64,000 bases of DNA from Acidisoma cellulosilyticum. Its GTDB lineage: Bacteria > Pseudomonadota > Alphaproteobacteria > Acetobacterales > Acetobacteraceae. The notes under the pieces were generated by a model, which saw nothing but the letters and a program-made list of their open reading frames with translations, made no database searches and had not been told where the DNA came from. The stretch lies in assembly GCF_020621385.1 (NCBI RefSeq), contig NZ_JAESVA010000011.1, forward strand, positions 1 through 64,000, written 5' to 3'. The translations under genes were made by a program, and so were the position numbers. Below, in pieces: positions 62,654 through 64,000 of the stretch; the stretch's first letter is position 1, and every line of letters starts with the position of its first letter.

Positions 62654-63520
62654 ATGATCCCGCGCCCGTTCGCCTATCACGCGCCCGATTCCATTGGCGC
62701 AGCAATTGCGCTGCTCAGCGACTTTGGTGATCAGGCCAAGCTCCTGGCTGGCGGTCACAGCCTGCTCCCCATGATGAAGCTACGCTTCGCGGCGCCTGAG
62801 CACCTGATCGATCTTCGCCGTATCAAGGGGATCCGCGGCATTGACATGCAGGGAGACGAGATAAGCATCGGCGCCATGACAACCGAGCGGGAGATTCTGG
62901 CTTCACCCCTCCTGGCGATGCATCTCCCACTATTGGTCGAGACCGCGCGGCAGATTGCCGATCCCCAGGTGCGTTACAAGGGCACGATCGGGGGAGATAT
63001 CGCGCATGGCGATCCCGGGAACGATCATCCGGCTGTCATGCTGGCACTTGACGCGCGTTTCGTGCTGGTCGGGCCCCATGGTGAGCGTGTGGTGCCTGCG
63101 GCGGACTTCTTTCTCGGAACCTATGTCACGGCGATAGAGCCGGATGAGGTGATGACGCAGGTCCGCATCTCCAAGCCGGCCGTCGGCAGTGGCGCCTGCT
63201 ACGCGAAGCTCAAGCGGAAGACAGGGGATTTCGCAACAGCAGCGGCAGCTGTCGTGCTGCGGATGGACAGAGGCATCTGCGCCGATATCGCGATTGCGCT
63301 GACGAATGTGGCACCCACTGCCATGCGGGCGGAGGCGGCGGAAAACGCCTTGCGCGGGCGACCGGTGGAGGACGCGGCCATCGCCGAAGCGGGCGACCTC
63401 GCCATGGCAGCCTGCGAACCCGCAGCCGATTTGCGTGGAGATGAAGCATACAAGCGCGCGATGGCAGGACAGATGGTGCGCCGTGCGCTCCGCACCGCTT
63501 TGTCGCGCTGCACCGGCTGA
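62654..63520 (+). CDS. coxM: Molybdenum hydroxylase FAD-binding medium subunit (CoxM-like)
   Basis: The 288-residue protein is the FAD subunit of a xanthine-oxidase-family enzyme: [18 protein letters not shown] is the CoxM-type FAD motif, then [22 protein letters not shown]. In CO dehydrogenase it passes electrons from the Fe-S subunit to FAD. GGAGG lies just before the ATG. The order CoxM then CoxS, and the RcoM-like neighbour, favour CO dehydrogenase or a close relative, but the large subunit that fixes the substrate lies beyond the window. Confidence 0.87.
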   Translation: MIPRPFAYHAPDSIGAAIALLSDFGDQAKLLAGGHSLLPMMKLRFAAPEHLIDLRRIKGIRGIDMQGDEISIGAMTTEREILASPLLAMHLPLLVETARQIADPQVRYKGTIGGDIAHGDPGNDHPAVMLALDARFVLVGPHGERVVPAADFFLGTYVTAIEPDEVMTQVRISKPAVGSGACYAKLKRKTGDFATAAAAVVLRMDRGICADIAIALTNVAPTAMRAEAAENALRGRPVEDAAIAEAGDLAMAACEPAADLRGDEAYKRAMAGQMVRRALRTALSRCTG

Positions 63521-63533
63521 GGGAGAGACGCCT

Positions 63534-64000
63534 ATGGCCAAAAAAACCGTGGTCAGCTTCCGGCTGAACCAAGCCGATGTCGACGTTCTGGTGGAACCGC
63601 GTGAATTGCTGATCCATACGCTGCGCGACAAGCTGGACCATACGGGACCACATATCGGTTGCGAGACCAGCCATTGTGGGGCCTGCACCGTCGATCTTGA
63701 CGGGATGTCGGTCAAATCCTGTACGGTATTGACCGTGCAATGTGCGGATCTCGATGTTCTGACGATCGAAGGTTTCGCCAAGGGCGGCCAGCTGCATGCG
63801 CTGCAGGAGGGCTTCATGCAGGAGCATGGGCTGCAATGCGGCTTCTGTACGCCGGGAATGATTACCCGTGCCTATCGGCTTTTACAGGAAATTCCCGATC
63901 CGACGGAGGAGGATATCCGCTATTGGATGTCAGGAAATCTCTGCCGCTGCACCGGCTACCAGAATATCGTGAAAGCCATCCAATATGCCGCCGCCAAGCT
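63534..64000 (+). CDS. coxS: Molybdenum hydroxylase [2Fe-2S] small subunit (CoxS-like), truncated by window end
   Basis: The 155 codons present encode a two-cluster Fe-S subunit: [16 protein letters not shown] with a further Cys (KSCTVL) for the plant-type cluster, and CGFCTPGMI with NLCRCTGY for the second cluster. It starts 13 bases after coxM and runs off the window still open; the family length of about 160 means it is nearly complete. It transfers electrons from the molybdenum centre to FAD. Confidence 0.9.
   Translation, partial: MAKKTVVSFRLNQADVDVLVEPRELLIHTLRDKLDHTGPHIGCETSHCGACTVDLDGMSVKSCTVLTVQCADLDVLTIEGFAKGGQLHALQEGFMQEHGLQCGFCTPGMITRAYRLLQEIPDPTEEDIRYWMSGNLCRCTGYQNIVKAIQYAAAK

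Noticed and set aside
62654-64000. Assigning the hydroxylase firmly as CO dehydrogenase
   Set aside because: The medium and small subunits are shared by xanthine, nicotinate and aldehyde hydroxylases; the large subunit is outside the window.

Overview
The window is high-GC bacterial DNA from an alphaproteobacterium. The basis is codon usage, a Hint-domain secreted protein, a type III glutamine synthetase operon, a cox-type hydroxylase locus and intergenic repeats of the kind found in Rhizobiales and Acetobacteraceae; the genus cannot be fixed from the sequence. No rRNA, tRNA or CRISPR array was seen. Almost all genes are catabolic, transport or regulatory, so this looks like an accessory metabolic stretch made of separate modules.

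Layout: 3-107, tail of an unknown gene; 244-1656, an amidase; 1713-1880, an ISL3 transposase scrap. 1883-9453 (minus) is a tightly overlapping operon of alpha/beta hydrolase, acetoacetate-decarboxylase-like protein, three small membrane proteins, patatin, and a GMC oxidoreductase fused to a metallophosphoesterase, which suggests processing of a hydrophobic (lipid or sterol-like) substrate. 10088-15278 is an XRE-cupin regulator divergent from glxBCD-glnT (the mgsABC-gmaS type). 15769-31338 is a large catabolic cluster: two SDRs, RraA-like protein, 2-hydroxyacid dehydrogenase, NIPSNAP, two SMP-30 lactonases, GntR/UTRA regulator, BKACE, GST-like protein, metallo-beta-lactamase, hydrolase, a complete branched-chain-type ABC importer and two exported EthD-like proteins. 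Three related palindromes (15697, about 22302, 30217) mark its promoters and suggest one regulon.

31444-37295 holds an MFS exporter, an ISKra4-type transposase scrap, a putative glycosyltransferase, a Hint-domain beta-roll protein and a lone receiver protein. 37792-43978 is a LacI-controlled sugar ABC importer (no ATPase) with a GH127 beta-L-arabinofuranosidase. 44266-60708 is a nitrogen-compound module: SDR, M20 carbamoylase, epimerase, allantoinase-like deacetylase, Rieske oxygenase, AraC regulator, a two-protein FAD/[2Fe-2S] oxidase, Tat-type family 5 binding protein, D-carbamoylase, and a convergent amidohydrolase plus taurine/nitrate-type ABC importer. A 22-base motif is shared by the promoters of its two converging operons. 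61471-64000 carries a PAS-LytTR regulator resembling the CO sensor RcoM, followed by coxM and the start of coxS.

Six copies of an approximately 108-bp two-hairpin repeat lie between these modules. Its second stem shows compensatory base changes between copies. One copy is split by a 157-bp MITE-like insertion at a CTAG site, and another supplies a stop codon.
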